A DNA stretch of 64,000 nucleotides, taken from the NCBI RefSeq assembly GCF_001026905.1, contig NZ_LAQL01000003.1, positions 248,001 through 312,000 on the forward strand, in the 5' to 3' direction. This DNA comes from Kiloniella spongiae (lineage in GTDB: Bacteria; Pseudomonadota; Alphaproteobacteria; Kiloniellales; Kiloniellaceae). A program made the translations under genes and the position numbers. Under the pieces are notes generated by a model, which worked only from the letters and a program-made list of their open reading frames with translations, did not search any database and was not told the DNA's origin. This document shows, piece by piece, positions 53,583-63,040 of this stretch (positions are counted from its first letter, which is position 1; each line of letters begins with the position of its first letter).

Positions 53583-54437
53583 TTAGTCTATATAAGATCC
53601 ACTTCTCTGCCGCAGACTAACAACCTTTTCAATTCGCTTTACGGCATGGCCTGAGCTATTTGCAACAGCAATAGCGAGAATTGCTTCAACAAGAGCACAT
53701 ACTGATACGATAGATGAGTAATAGTGCGGGCTTTCAGTCCTAGCAATGAGACAATAATCAGATAATGCAGCCAACGGAGAACTTCGACGATCAGTGATTG
53801 AAATCGTGGTCACTCCGATTTCACGCGCATACTGGACAGCTTCAATTGCTGTTTTCGCGTACGGTGCAATCGCGATTCCCAAAACGGCATCATTTTTATC
53901 AAGAACGCCAAGGGTTTCAATCGCGCTCGCTACTCCTGGTCGCGTAGCACGTAACCCAGAGAAAGCAATACTTCCAGTGTTTTCTAAATGCCCGGCGACC
54001 CACGCCATTGAACCTGTGGCTACAATATGTGTTGTATTTGAAACCCGAATGACTTCAGCAATAGCCTCCAGAGTTTCAAAAGAGTTTTGCAGAAATCCAG
54101 CATTAATATTTTCTATTGCAGCGGCCTGAAGCTGACTGATCAAAGGGTTCTCGTCGCCAGTCGTACCTCCCCGAAATAACCTTTCCGCTCGGTTACTGAA
54201 ACTGTTCGAGGCCAACTCAGATTGGAACAACGCTTTTAAATCGTCATAGCTTTCATATCCAAGATAACGCGCAAGTCGCAGCATAGTAGGCGATGAAACA
54301 CCACACTGGCCAGCAACGCTCCTCATCGAGCCAAAAGCCATGCGGTCAGGGTTATCCAGAGCGAATTTTGCCGCAATTTCCAGCTTTTTTGGCAAATTGT
54401 GTAACTTTGCAACAATCTGCTCACTAATTCCTGTCAT
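53583..54437 (-). CDS. RpiR-family transcriptional regulator (HTH + SIS)
   Basis: 284 residues, ATG with AAGGAT 7 bp upstream. HTH_6 is seen in LPKKLEIAAKFALDNPDRMAF, SMRSVAGQCGVSSPTMLRLARYLGY; the SIS sugar-phosphate-binding domain spans about 120-260 (THIVATGSMAWVAG, NDAVLGIAIAPYAKTAIEAV, GVTTISITDRRSSPLA). It is divergent from soxBDAG and its stop abuts an IS1595 end. Likely regulator of sarcosine oxidase and, by a shared motif, of the TRAP operon. The effector is unknown. Confidence 0.85.
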   Translation of the reverse strand: MTGISEQIVAKLHNLPKKLEIAAKFALDNPDRMAFGSMRSVAGQCGVSSPTMLRLARYLGYESYDDLKALFQSELASNSFSNRAERLFRGGTTGDENPLISQLQAAAIENINAGFLQNSFETLEAIAEVIRVSNTTHIVATGSMAWVAGHLENTGSIAFSGLRATRPGVASAIETLGVLDKNDAVLGIAIAPYAKTAIEAVQYAREIGVTTISITDRRSSPLAALSDYCLIARTESPHYYSSIVSVCALVEAILAIAVANSSGHAVKRIEKVVSLRQRSGSYID

Positions 54438-54457
54438 TAATTACATCCTTTTAAATC

Positions 54458-54484
54458 TGTAGCATTTGGTACAATAAATGTTCG
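54458..54484. promoter_or_regulatory. RpiR operator candidate in the RpiR-sox intergenic region
   Basis: TGTAGCATTTG (54458-54468), 9 bp, ATGTTCG (54478-54484). The first word is the exact reverse complement of 53168-53178. It lies 20 bp upstream of the RpiR start, fitting autoregulation. Confidence 0.5.
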
Positions 54485-54533
54485 AAAAAGTCCAATTGCA
54501 CAAAAATATCATTTGTAATATTTTTTTTAATTA

Positions 54534-54542
54534 TGTAGCGTT
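54534..54542. promoter_or_regulatory. Second TGTAGCrTT half-site upstream of soxB
   Basis: TGTAGCGTT, followed by CGAAA, 37 bp before the soxB start codon. It matches TGTAGCATT of the site at 54458 except one base. Confidence 0.35.
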
Positions 54543-54579
54543 CGAAATTAAATAATTAATTAGCCAGGAGATTCCTCGC

Positions 54580-55836
54580 GTGACCCACTATTCTGCGCTC
54601 TCGATTTTAAAAAACGCACTCAATGGTAATCGTGGCTGGCAACGTGCGTGGCGTGATCCAGATCCCAAACCTCAGTACGATGTAATCATCGTTGGCGGAG
54701 GAGGCCATGGATTGGCAACAGCATATTATCTGGCAAAAGAGCATGGCATACGGAATATTGCTGTGATTGAAAAAGGCTGGCTCGGAGGTGGAAACACCGG
54801 ACGCAACACCACCATAGTACGTTCAAACTACATGTTACCAGGCAATACCATGTTTTATGAACGCTCAATGAGGATGTGGGAAAATCTCAGCCATGAACTT
54901 AATTTCAATGTCATGATGTCACAACGTGGTCAGTTTCATTTGGGACATTCTCCTGGACAAATGGACGGATTACGTCGACGCGGTAATATTATGCGTGCTC
55001 ATAGGATCGATGCTGATTTAATCGATCGAGCTGAAGTTATGAAAAGACTGCCATACCTTGATTATTCGGGCAAAGCTCGCTTTCCAATTGTTGGAGCGCT
55101 TTTCCAAGGGCGCGCGGGAACAGCACGCCATGACGCTGTCGCTTGGGGATACGCAAGGGCTGCCAGCCAGTTAGGAGTAGATATTATCCAATGTTGCGAG
55201 GTATTGGGTTATCTCTGGGATGAAAATCGGATCGTGGGCGTTGAAACAACAAAGGGCAGTATAAAAGCCCCAAAAGTTGGTCTAGCCGTTGCGGGAAATA
55301 CGACTGTTTTAGTTGAAAAGGCAAATCTGCGACTGCCAATTGAAACACATGCATTACAGGCGTTTGTGACCGAGCCTATTAAACCTTTTATCGATCACGT
55401 GGTCAGTTTTGGTGCTGCGCACTTTTATATTAGCCAATCCGACAAAGGTGGTTTGGTCCTAGGAGGAGATCTAGATGGATATAATTCTTACGCACAACGC
55501 GGCGGGTTACCGATCGTCGGCCACACTTTAGCCGCTGCAAAATCATTGGTACCGGCAATCTCGCGGCAAAGGCTATTGCGACACTGGGCAGGTGCGATGG
55601 ATATGACTATGGATGGTTCGCCAATTATCGCAAAACTACCCGTTGAAGGCCTCTATTTGAATGGTGGTTGGTGCTACGGTGGGTTTAAAGCAACCCCTGC
55701 TGGTGGTTGGTGTTTTGCCTGGACTATTGCTAAGGACGAACCCCACAAAGACTCCGCCGAATTCACACTATCACGTTTCGAACGCGGATACCAAATAGAC
55801 GAAAAAGCACACGGCCCCCAACCAAATCTGCAATGA
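54580..55836 (+). CDS. soxB: Sarcosine oxidase, beta subunit
   Basis: 418 residues, GTG start with AGGAG 9 bp upstream. FAD Rossmann motif YDVIIVGGGGHGLATAYYLA at residues about 33-52. ARHDAVAWGYARAA carries the His that holds FMN covalently in the heterotetrameric enzyme. GGWCYGGFKATPAGGW near the C-terminus is the conserved active-site loop. It oxidises the N-methyl group of sarcosine to glycine plus a methylene unit and H2O2. First gene of soxBDAG. Confidence 0.95.
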   Translation: MTHYSALSILKNALNGNRGWQRAWRDPDPKPQYDVIIVGGGGHGLATAYYLAKEHGIRNIAVIEKGWLGGGNTGRNTTIVRSNYMLPGNTMFYERSMRMWENLSHELNFNVMMSQRGQFHLGHSPGQMDGLRRRGNIMRAHRIDADLIDRAEVMKRLPYLDYSGKARFPIVGALFQGRAGTARHDAVAWGYARAASQLGVDIIQCCEVLGYLWDENRIVGVETTKGSIKAPKVGLAVAGNTTVLVEKANLRLPIETHALQAFVTEPIKPFIDHVVSFGAAHFYISQSDKGGLVLGGDLDGYNSYAQRGGLPIVGHTLAAAKSLVPAISRQRLLRHWAGAMDMTMDGSPIIAKLPVEGLYLNGGWCYGGFKATPAGGWCFAWTIAKDEPHKDSAEFTLSRFERGYQIDEKAHGPQPNLQ

Positions 55837-55846
55837 AAGTAGCAAG

Positions 55847-56113
55847 ATGATTCGAATTAATTGCCCTGTTTGCGGGGTGCGGGATGAGACAGAATTTAAT
55901 TACTTAGGCGACGCAACTGTCAAGCGGCCCCCAATGAGCGAAACTGATCAGAAAATCTGGGTCGACTACGTATTCTTTCGTGATAATCCCCGTGGACGGC
56001 ATCAGGAATTCTGGCACCACGTTCTCGGATGCCGACAGTGGTTAATTGTGGAACGCAATACAGCTACACACGAAATATATGACTGCAATCTGGCTCAGGA
56101 ATTTCCAACATGA
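55847..56113 (+). CDS. soxD: Sarcosine oxidase, delta subunit
   Basis: 88 residues. The zinc site is visible as C6 and C9 (INCPVCG) with H57/H58 and C62 (FWHHVLGCRQW), as in known SoxD. VDYVFFRDNPRGRHQEFW is the family core. Structural subunit. It starts 10 bp after soxB and its last 4 bp overlap the soxA start. Confidence 0.95.
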   Translation: MIRINCPVCGVRDETEFNYLGDATVKRPPMSETDQKIWVDYVFFRDNPRGRHQEFWHHVLGCRQWLIVERNTATHEIYDCNLAQEFPT

Positions 56114-59088
56114 CTTCGCGCAGATTACCAAGCGGCGGCAGGATTAACCGAAACATACTCTTATCAATGCATTTCAATGGTCATGAAGTCATCGGACATC
56201 CCGGTGATACATTCGCTTCAGCTTTACTGGCTGCGGATGAAACTATTATTGCCCGAAGCTTCAAATACCATCGCCCACGCGGGATCTATTCTGCTGGGGT
56301 AGAAGAGCCCAACGCCCTCGTACAATTGAGATCGGGTGCACGTACAGAGCCAAATACAAAAATAACGACGCAGGAAGCTTTTGCTGGTTTAGATGCTTAC
56401 GGACAGAATGCATGGCCCAGTTTACGGTTTGATTTTCAAGCGATGAACCGCTATTTGGCGCCATTTATAGCCGCAGGCTTCTATTACAAAACGTTTATAG
56501 GTCCCTTTCGTGGAACTACGTTCTGGATGGGCTGTGAAAAAATCATCCGTAGAGCAGCAGGTATGGGGCAAGGAGAGCATACACCCGACCCCGATACATA
56601 TCAAAAAAGCCACTTATTTTGTGATGTACTCGTAATTGGAGGAGGGCCGGCAGGATTGAGTGCAGCACTTGCAGCAGGACAAGCCGGCGAACGTGTGGTT
56701 TTGATCGAGCAGGATTTTGAATTAGGAGGTTCTCTTTTATCCAATCCGGCTGGGCAAAACAGTGATACATGGTTATCCAATATTGTCGAGCAGCTAAAGG
56801 CATTGGATAATGTGAAAATCTTAATACGAACCACAGTGTTTGGAGCTTATGACAATGATATCTATGGCGCTGTTGAAAGAGTTTGGGACCACGTAGAGCT
56901 TGTACCTGACAACCAACATCGACAGATTTACTGGCAGATCAGAACAAAGCGCGCGGTAATGGCGACTGGCGCAGTAGAGCGTTTACTTGTCTTTGGTAAC
57001 AATGACCTGCCAGGTGTCATGCTGGTATCAGGTGTGCGCAGCTATTTGAATCGCTATGCCGTTCTGGCCAGTGAATCTATAGTCGTCGCAACGAACAATA
57101 ACAGTGCCTATGAAACCGCAATTGAATTAGCCCAGGCTGGTGCAAAGGTAATACTGGTGGATGTACGTCAGCATCCATCTGAAAATCTTCGCTCTTTGCT
57201 TTTATCTGCTGGCGGATCAGTTATAACTGGTCATGGTGTATTGACAGCAGTGGGTCGCTTGCGTGTCAAGGGAGCGAAAATCGTCCCGGTTGATGACAAT
57301 GGCTGTGCGACAGGATCCACCCAAACTCTTGATTGTAATTTGATTGCTGTTTCTGGCGGTTGGTCTCCTGTCGTTCACCTCTGGAGCCATAGGCAGAAAA
57401 AGCCCGTGTTTGATTATGAATCATGGTCTTTTTTGCCCGAGATCAATGCGCTTCAAAACCTAAAACCTGTTGGAAGTGCAATTGCTGCTCCGTCTTTACA
57501 GGATACTATTGCACAAGGAGCAGAGGCCGGGGCAAAAAACTCAACCATTCCGCCACTAAAAGCTCCGATCGAAAATTCTGATCACTGGGCGCCTGATATT
57601 TCTGCTATATGGTGTATCATGGAGGCCAACGGTAAGTCTTATGGTAAAGCATTTATCGATCTTCAGCACGATGTTGCAGTATCCGATATCGATCTGGCCC
57701 ATCGAGAAGGATATGTATCGGTCGAGCACCTAAAACGCTACACGACGACAGGTATGGCCACAGATCAAGGCAAATTATCAAACTTCCCAGCCTTATCACG
57801 GATGGCTGAACTACAGGGGAAATCTATCCCTGAAACAGCAACTACGACGTTTCGTCCGCCCTTTACGCCGACGACAGTTGGTGCACTTGCTGCTAATGAT
57901 TCTGGACACCACTTTAGCCCGACACGATATTCTCCATTGCACGACTGGCATGTGAAACATGGTGCTGAGATCACACAAGCTGGTTTGTGGTTACGTCCGT
58001 GGTATTATCCCAAACAAAAAGAAACTCTGAATGACACTTGTCGACGAGAAGCCGCTCATGTACGCAATCATGTAGGTATCGTCGATGTATCTACTCTTGG
58101 CAAAATCCAGGTTCAGGGCCCCGATGCAGCCGAGTTTTTGAACTGTCTTTATGTAAACGGTTGGAAAACCTTGCAAATTGGACGTATTCGCTATGGTGTG
58201 ATGTTACGCGAAGATGGAATTGTGCTAGATGACGGGGCTACCGCGCGTATTGGAGAACATGATTATTTCATGTCCACTACTACAGCCAATGCTGCCAAAG
58301 TATTGGCTTTTAGCGAACAGTTGCTTCAAACCGAGTGGAAAGATCTCAAAGTACATGTGACTTCGGTTACTGATCAGTGGGCAGCTATGGCCATAGCAGG
58401 TCCAAAATCCCGGGCTGTCCTATCGTCAGCTTCCGGCTCAATTGATCTAAGTGCTGATGCATTACCAAACAATCATTTCACAAAAGCTGAAATCGGCGGG
58501 GTGCTTTGTCGCATCCATAGGATGAGCTTTTCTGGTGAACTTGCTTATGAGGTTTATGTTCCATCAAAATATAGCGAGTATGTCTGGGAGAAAATCCTCT
58601 CGGACGGAGCGGCTTATGACATTCTTCCCTATGGCACCGAATCCATGGGTACGCTCAGGATAGAAAAAGGACATGTTGCTGGACCTGAACTTGATGGGCG
58701 TACAACTTTACGTGACATTGGGCTGGATGGGATGGCATCAAGCAAGAAACCATTTATTGGATCAGTCTTGCGCAACAGGGCACACTTGTTGGCAGAAGAT
58801 CGCCCTGTACTTGTCGGTCTGGAAATTTTGGGCGATACAGGCGCGAAATCGGGAGCGCTCCTTTATGATTTGAAAGGAGAAACAACCAATCACGGTTTGG
58901 GGTGGGTATCGTCCACCACATATTCCCCTGCACTCGGAAAATATGTGGCTTTAGGCTTCCTTGCCAATGGAAAGCATCGCCATGGAGACATGATCCGAGT
59001 GATCAATTTTCTAGAGGGCCAAGATCAACTCGCCAAAGTTACCTCACCAAATTTCTTTGATCCGAAAGGAGTTCGACAGAATGGCTGA
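56110..59088 (+). CDS. soxA: Sarcosine oxidase, alpha subunit
   Basis: 992 residues, full family length. An N-terminal ferredoxin-like Fer2_4 domain lacks cluster cysteines (SFKYHRPRGIYSAGVEEPNA). An NAD-binding domain follows with VLVIGGGPAGLSAALAAGQAG (about 174-194), then the central SoxA_A3 region. The C-terminal half is GcvT-like (GIVDVSTLGKIQVQGPDAAE, RYGVMLREDGIVLDDG, FSGELAYEVYV), which binds tetrahydrofolate and captures the methylene group. No glyA, folD or purU follows, unlike many sox operons. Confidence 0.95.
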   Translation: MTSRRLPSGGRINRNILLSMHFNGHEVIGHPGDTFASALLAADETIIARSFKYHRPRGIYSAGVEEPNALVQLRSGARTEPNTKITTQEAFAGLDAYGQNAWPSLRFDFQAMNRYLAPFIAAGFYYKTFIGPFRGTTFWMGCEKIIRRAAGMGQGEHTPDPDTYQKSHLFCDVLVIGGGPAGLSAALAAGQAGERVVLIEQDFELGGSLLSNPAGQNSDTWLSNIVEQLKALDNVKILIRTTVFGAYDNDIYGAVERVWDHVELVPDNQHRQIYWQIRTKRAVMATGAVERLLVFGNNDLPGVMLVSGVRSYLNRYAVLASESIVVATNNNSAYETAIELAQAGAKVILVDVRQHPSENLRSLLLSAGGSVITGHGVLTAVGRLRVKGAKIVPVDDNGCATGSTQTLDCNLIAVSGGWSPVVHLWSHRQKKPVFDYESWSFLPEINALQNLKPVGSAIAAPSLQDTIAQGAEAGAKNSTIPPLKAPIENSDHWAPDISAIWCIMEANGKSYGKAFIDLQHDVAVSDIDLAHREGYVSVEHLKRYTTTGMATDQGKLSNFPALSRMAELQGKSIPETATTTFRPPFTPTTVGALAANDSGHHFSPTRYSPLHDWHVKHGAEITQAGLWLRPWYYPKQKETLNDTCRREAAHVRNHVGIVDVSTLGKIQVQGPDAAEFLNCLYVNGWKTLQIGRIRYGVMLREDGIVLDDGATARIGEHDYFMSTTTANAAKVLAFSEQLLQTEWKDLKVHVTSVTDQWAAMAIAGPKSRAVLSSASGSIDLSADALPNNHFTKAEIGGVLCRIHRMSFSGELAYEVYVPSKYSEYVWEKILSDGAAYDILPYGTESMGTLRIEKGHVAGPELDGRTTLRDIGLDGMASSKKPFIGSVLRNRAHLLAEDRPVLVGLEILGDTGAKSGALLYDLKGETTNHGLGWVSSTTYSPALGKYVALGFLANGKHRHGDMIRVINFLEGQDQLAKVTSPNFFDPKGVRQNG

Positions 59089-59668
59089 ATATCGCTCGCC
59101 ACTCACAACGGCAATGACACAGAAGTTATACGGAGGGCTATCGGCTAGTGCTGGCGTAACACTAAGTGAAAAGCCAATAGGTGGATTAGCACAATTCGCC
59201 GGTTGGGAGGCTTTTTCTGATGTAATTTTGCAAACTTTTGATTTGTTGGAACCACTCGCATATAACACTACCAGAAGCACAGGAGGTTTCACTCTATACA
59301 GGATCGCTCCAACACGGGTACAGGTGCATCATGCAGAAGCTCTGGAGCTTCTTGAAATAGCCGACCAAATAGACATGACACAAGCTGGATTTGTCGATTT
59401 GAGTCATGCAAGGTGCCGCCTATGCCTCAGTGGGGCTGCTGCTGAAAAAGTCCTGCAACGCATTGCTCCATTAGACTTTGACCTGACTATATTTCCTGTT
59501 GGGGGGTTTTATCAATCTGGTATTCACCACATTCCAGTGTTGTTTCATAGAACCGACGATCAGGAGTTTGATCTATTTATCCCCACGACCTGGGCTGTGA
59601 GCATCTTCGAATATCTCTATGATGCCGCTCTGAGTTACGGAATTAATATTATGGCCCTAGAGAGTTGA
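59081..59668 (+). CDS. soxG: Sarcosine oxidase, gamma subunit
   Basis: 195 residues from the ATG at 59081, with AAGGAG upstream; it overlaps the soxA end by 8 bp. VDLSHARCRLCLSGAAAEKVL and FDLTIFPVGGFYQSGIHHIPVLFHRT match the GcvT-like SoxG fold. Assembles with SoxA. Last gene of the operon. Confidence 0.9.
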   Translation: MAEYRSPLTTAMTQKLYGGLSASAGVTLSEKPIGGLAQFAGWEAFSDVILQTFDLLEPLAYNTTRSTGGFTLYRIAPTRVQVHHAEALELLEIADQIDMTQAGFVDLSHARCRLCLSGAAAEKVLQRIAPLDFDLTIFPVGGFYQSGIHHIPVLFHRTDDQEFDLFIPTTWAVSIFEYLYDAALSYGINIMALES

Positions 59669-59705
59669 GTTAAATTACTGAAAATTTCAAAAATTATGAT
59701 TGAAA

Positions 59706-59725
59706 TTAATTTTTGGGGCAGCCCC
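59706..59725. repeat. Second IS1595-like right-end remnant
   Basis: TTAATTTTTGGGGCAGCCCC matches the IS1595 end at 53563-53582 at 15 of 20 bases, 11 of 12 in the core TGGGrCAGCCCC, same orientation. No transposase remnant is next to it. It sits 38 bp after the soxG stop. Confidence 0.45.
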
Positions 59726-59882
59726 AAAAGAAAAAATGATAGTTTACTTTAACGACCGTTATTCTGAACTTATTCTGTCTTAACGTATCAATTGCCAAAA
59801 TTGATGATCAGGTGTATAAAAAACTGGTTTACATAAACAACGTTTAATTTTTATACTTCATATGAGTTTGTTTAACTAAATC

Positions 59883-60455
59883 ATGAAATTTGGCTACGCA
59901 CGTATTTCCACTAATGAGCAAAATCTGGATTTACAGATTGATGCATTAAAAAAAGCTGGTTGCGAGGAAATATTTTCGGAAATTGTCAGTGGTACCAAAA
60001 CTGAGCGGAAGGAACTTGATAAGCTTTTAGATCTGGTTCGTGCAGATGATGTTATTGTTATCTGGAAACTGGATCGACTTGGACGTTCCTTAAAGCACCT
60101 GATCATGCTCGTTAATAAACTCGTTGGTGAGGGAGTGGGTATTAAAAGCCTGAATGATCCGATTGATACAACCAACCCGCAAGGCAGACTTGTTTTCAAT
60201 ATCTTTGCTTCACTTGCCGAGTTTGAACGGGATCTCATTAGTGAACGAACTCAAGCCGGACTTAAAGCTGCTCGAGCAAGAGGCCGGACAGGTGGACGAC
60301 CAAAAGGCCTATCTGAAGAAGCCAAGTTAAAAGCCATTGCAGCAGAAACTCTATACAGAGAAGGTGAGTTGCCTGTAACCAGTATCGCGGAAAACCTTGG
60401 TATCAGTAAAGCCACGCTTTATAGCTATTTAAGGCATAGAGGCATTAAGTTTTGA
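59883..60455 (+). CDS. Serine recombinase (resolvase/invertase family)
   Basis: 190 residues. The catalytic domain starts MKFGYARISTNEQNLDLQID with nucleophile S9 and has the conserved IWKLDRLGRSLKHL (active-site Arg residues) and LAEFERDLISERTQAGL. A C-terminal helix-turn-helix (SIAENLGISKATLYSYL) follows. Full length. Of the Tn3-resolvase/Hin type. The upstream 160 bp carries short inverted pieces such as GTTTACATAAAC (59827-59838) that could be part of a res site. No Tn3 transposase is present. Confidence 0.85.
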   Translation: MKFGYARISTNEQNLDLQIDALKKAGCEEIFSEIVSGTKTERKELDKLLDLVRADDVIVIWKLDRLGRSLKHLIMLVNKLVGEGVGIKSLNDPIDTTNPQGRLVFNIFASLAEFERDLISERTQAGLKAARARGRTGGRPKGLSEEAKLKAIAAETLYREGELPVTSIAENLGISKATLYSYLRHRGIKF

Positions 60456-60515
60456 GCTTGATTAAATATGTGGTTTTGGGATTCCTGAATGTAATTCCAC
60501 ATGATATATTGATGC

Positions 60516-61952
60516 ATGACACATATATCAGGAAGCTCTCGCTCCCAGTTACTCTTATTACCGGAAAGGGTTGATGATTATGTTGGCCCAAATAATACAG
60601 TTCGATTCATTGATGCTTTTGTAGATGATTTGGATTTAAAAGAAGCCGGCTTTACAAGAGTGCAACCAAAATCAACAGGCCGACCAGGCTATGATCCTGC
60701 CGATCTCTTAAAGCTTTACATTTATGGATATCTGAACAGAATACGCTCCAGCCGGAAACTAGAGATTGAAGCCCACCGAAACATAGAGGTGATATGGCTA
60801 TTGCGACACTTGAAACCTGATTTCAAGACAATTGCTGATTTTCGCCGTGACAACCGCTCTTGTTTTAAAAAAGTGTTTCGAGAGTTTGTCCTTATATGTC
60901 GAAAACTTGATCTTTTCGGACGAAAGCTACTCGCTGTTGATGGCACAAAGATTAAAGCCGTCAATAGTAAGGCAAACAATTTTACACGTGTATCTCTATC
61001 CAAGATGATTAAGGAAGCTGACGAACGGCTTGATACTTATTTAAAGCGTCTTGATGAAGTTGATAAGGACGATGTTGAAACTAATCATTGTGTAAATGAT
61101 GGAAACCTTACAGATAAGATCAAGGGTATTAAGGCCCGACAAAATCAACACAAAGTGCTTCTTGAACAATTGGAAGAGACAGGTGAAAGCCAGGTTTCTC
61201 TATCCGATCCTGACAGCCGTCGCATGATGGGAGGGAGTACAGGTCATCGGGTTAGTTATAACGCGCAGATAGCTGTTGATTGCAAACATAACCTGATTGT
61301 TGAGCAAGAGGTCACTAATCATGGTTCTGACCTAGGGTTATTAGCTAAAACAGCGGGGCCAGCTCGTTCTGTTCTCGGTGTTGAGAAAATTGAAGTTGTT
61401 GCAGACAAAGGGTATTACAAAATTGAAGATATAGAAGCCTGTGAGAACGATAACCTTATAGCTTATGTATCCAAACCGCAGCGTGGGTCTTCTGTAGCCG
61501 CGGGATATTTTTCAAAAGAAGTATTCCAGTTTGATGAAAAGGGTGATTTTTATATCTGTCCGGCAGGACAAAAATTATCCACGCGTTATGTTAGTAAGTT
61601 ACGAGATAATACTCGCTTAACATATTGTAACCGTGCAGCCTGCAAAGTCTGTCCATTGCGATCACAGTGTACAAATCAAAGATTTCGTAAAGTGTCTAGA
61701 TTTGAGAACGAAGCAGTTCTTGATCGTATGGCCGAGAGATTAAAAAAGCGCCCCGAGATGATGAATTTGCGGCGGTGCTCTGTTGAACATCCCTTTGGTT
61801 CGATTAAGCAATGGATGAACCAGGGTGCATTTTTAACATGTAGATTAGAGAATGTGCGTGGAGAATTCAGCTTGACCGCTTTGGCGTACAATATGAGACG
61901 AGCTATCAACCTTGTCGGCGTAAAAGGATTACTGGCGGCTTTAGAAACCTAA
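60516..61952 (+). CDS. IS1182-family transposase, intact
   Basis: 478 residues. The N-terminal DUF772-type domain is HISGSSRSQLLLLPERVDDY, YDPADLLKLYIYGYLNRIRS. DDE residues: Asp in LAVDGTKIKAVNS, Asp in VVADKGYYKIED and Glu in RCSVEHPFGSIKQWM. A Cys cluster C-x10-C-x2-C-x5-C (CPAGQ, CNRAACKVCPLRSQC) is typical. The element could be active. I could not define its terminal inverted repeats within 60456-62110. It lies 60 bp downstream of the recombinase gene. Confidence 0.85.
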   Translation: MTHISGSSRSQLLLLPERVDDYVGPNNTVRFIDAFVDDLDLKEAGFTRVQPKSTGRPGYDPADLLKLYIYGYLNRIRSSRKLEIEAHRNIEVIWLLRHLKPDFKTIADFRRDNRSCFKKVFREFVLICRKLDLFGRKLLAVDGTKIKAVNSKANNFTRVSLSKMIKEADERLDTYLKRLDEVDKDDVETNHCVNDGNLTDKIKGIKARQNQHKVLLEQLEETGESQVSLSDPDSRRMMGGSTGHRVSYNAQIAVDCKHNLIVEQEVTNHGSDLGLLAKTAGPARSVLGVEKIEVVADKGYYKIEDIEACENDNLIAYVSKPQRGSSVAAGYFSKEVFQFDEKGDFYICPAGQKLSTRYVSKLRDNTRLTYCNRAACKVCPLRSQCTNQRFRKVSRFENEAVLDRMAERLKKRPEMMNLRRCSVEHPFGSIKQWMNQGAFLTCRLENVRGEFSLTALAYNMRRAINLVGVKGLLAALET

Positions 61953-62110
61953 AGTGCTTAAATTCGTTCAATTTTTAAATATTAAGCATTATTGTAAAAA
62001 ATAACGCCTCTTTTACAGCAAAATACGAGATTTCATGGTGGTTTCGGACAGAGGGAAGCCTTTGTTGATCAATTGCCTATATCTTTATTTCAAAAGTTTA
62101 CGGACTTGAA

Positions 62111-62536
62111 ATGACAAATATAAGTCCACGAGGAGTTTTCACACGGTCTGGTCTGTTTATGGACAAAGACTTGCTGGTAACAAAGGGAATAACACCTATT
62201 TTTTCGCAGAAAGCGCGGGCGGATAACTTTGCTCTCAAAATAGGTGAACGCGCCTCACTTGTGAAAGAACAGGGGGCCAGATCATACGGTGTTGTCATGA
62301 CTTTGGAACAAGCGAAAGTTCGTGAGCTCTATGCCGAGGAAAACGTTCAGGAATACAGACCAGAGAAACTAACTGTCGAATATGAAGACGGCATACAGGA
62401 AGAAGTCACCTGTTACAACCTTCCCGTCAATCTGATCTGTGGTACCAACAGTGCGTATGCGCAAAAGTTATTGGAACTAACAACTGCCCTAGGATTTCCA
62501 GATGATTTTCTAAAACATATCAGGTCTTTTGTTTAG
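62111..62536 (+). CDS. Gamma-glutamylcyclotransferase-like (GGCT/AIG2) protein
   Basis: 141 residues. SYGVVMTLEQAKVRELYAEE and the YRPEKLTVEYEDG strand with TCYNLP are GGCT-like. The N-terminal FGTLM/YGSxM substrate loop appears as SGLFMDKDLLVTKGI, so the first strand is altered; the N-terminus may have been changed when the IS1182 element arrived 158 bp upstream. Function: possible gamma-glutamyl amine or peptide cyclisation; activity doubtful. Confidence 0.5.
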   Translation: MTNISPRGVFTRSGLFMDKDLLVTKGITPIFSQKARADNFALKIGERASLVKEQGARSYGVVMTLEQAKVRELYAEENVQEYRPEKLTVEYEDGIQEEVTCYNLPVNLICGTNSAYAQKLLELTTALGFPDDFLKHIRSFV

Positions 62537-62555
62537 TTTTGATGGGGGAAATAGA

Positions 62556-63014
62556 ATGTTAATAACAAGGCCAATTGAAAACCGGGACCTCGATCTGATC
62601 TGTGAACATCGGCATAAGATGTTCCAGGCAAGTGGAAAGCCTCGCGAAGAAGAGCTTGCAGCGATGGATTTGCCTTTTCGTGAATGGTTAGAGCCTCGTT
62701 TAAATGATGGGCGCTATTTTGGCTTTGTCGTTGAAAGCGAGGATGAGGCCATTGGTGGTATTGGTTTGATGGTTATCGACTGGCCACCACATCCTTGGCA
62801 TCCGCAGGATGATCGCCGGGGATATGTCCTTAATATGTTTGTTGAACCTGATTATCGCGGTCAGGGTATTGCGACGGATTTAATGAAGATGGCAGATGCT
62901 GAGTTTCAACGTCGAGGCATTAGCTATGCAATCCTTCACGCAACCAGTAAGGGGCGTCCGCTTTATGAGCATCTGGGCTGGTCTGGAACGACAGAAATGG
63001 CAAAACAGTATTAA
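62556..63014 (+). CDS. GNAT-family N-acetyltransferase
   Basis: 152 residues from the ATG at 62556 (GGGGGAAA just upstream), 19 bp after the GGCT-like stop. Motif A VEPDYRGQGIATDLMKMAD and the C-terminal GRPLYEHLGW are typical. The N-terminus MLITRPIENRDLDLICEHRHKM is family-like. Substrate unknown. Confidence 0.8.
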   Translation: MLITRPIENRDLDLICEHRHKMFQASGKPREEELAAMDLPFREWLEPRLNDGRYFGFVVESEDEAIGGIGLMVIDWPPHPWHPQDDRRGYVLNMFVEPDYRGQGIATDLMKMADAEFQRRGISYAILHATSKGRPLYEHLGWSGTTEMAKQY

Positions 63015-63040
63015 GTGTGTCGGGTATTTTAATCGCTAGA

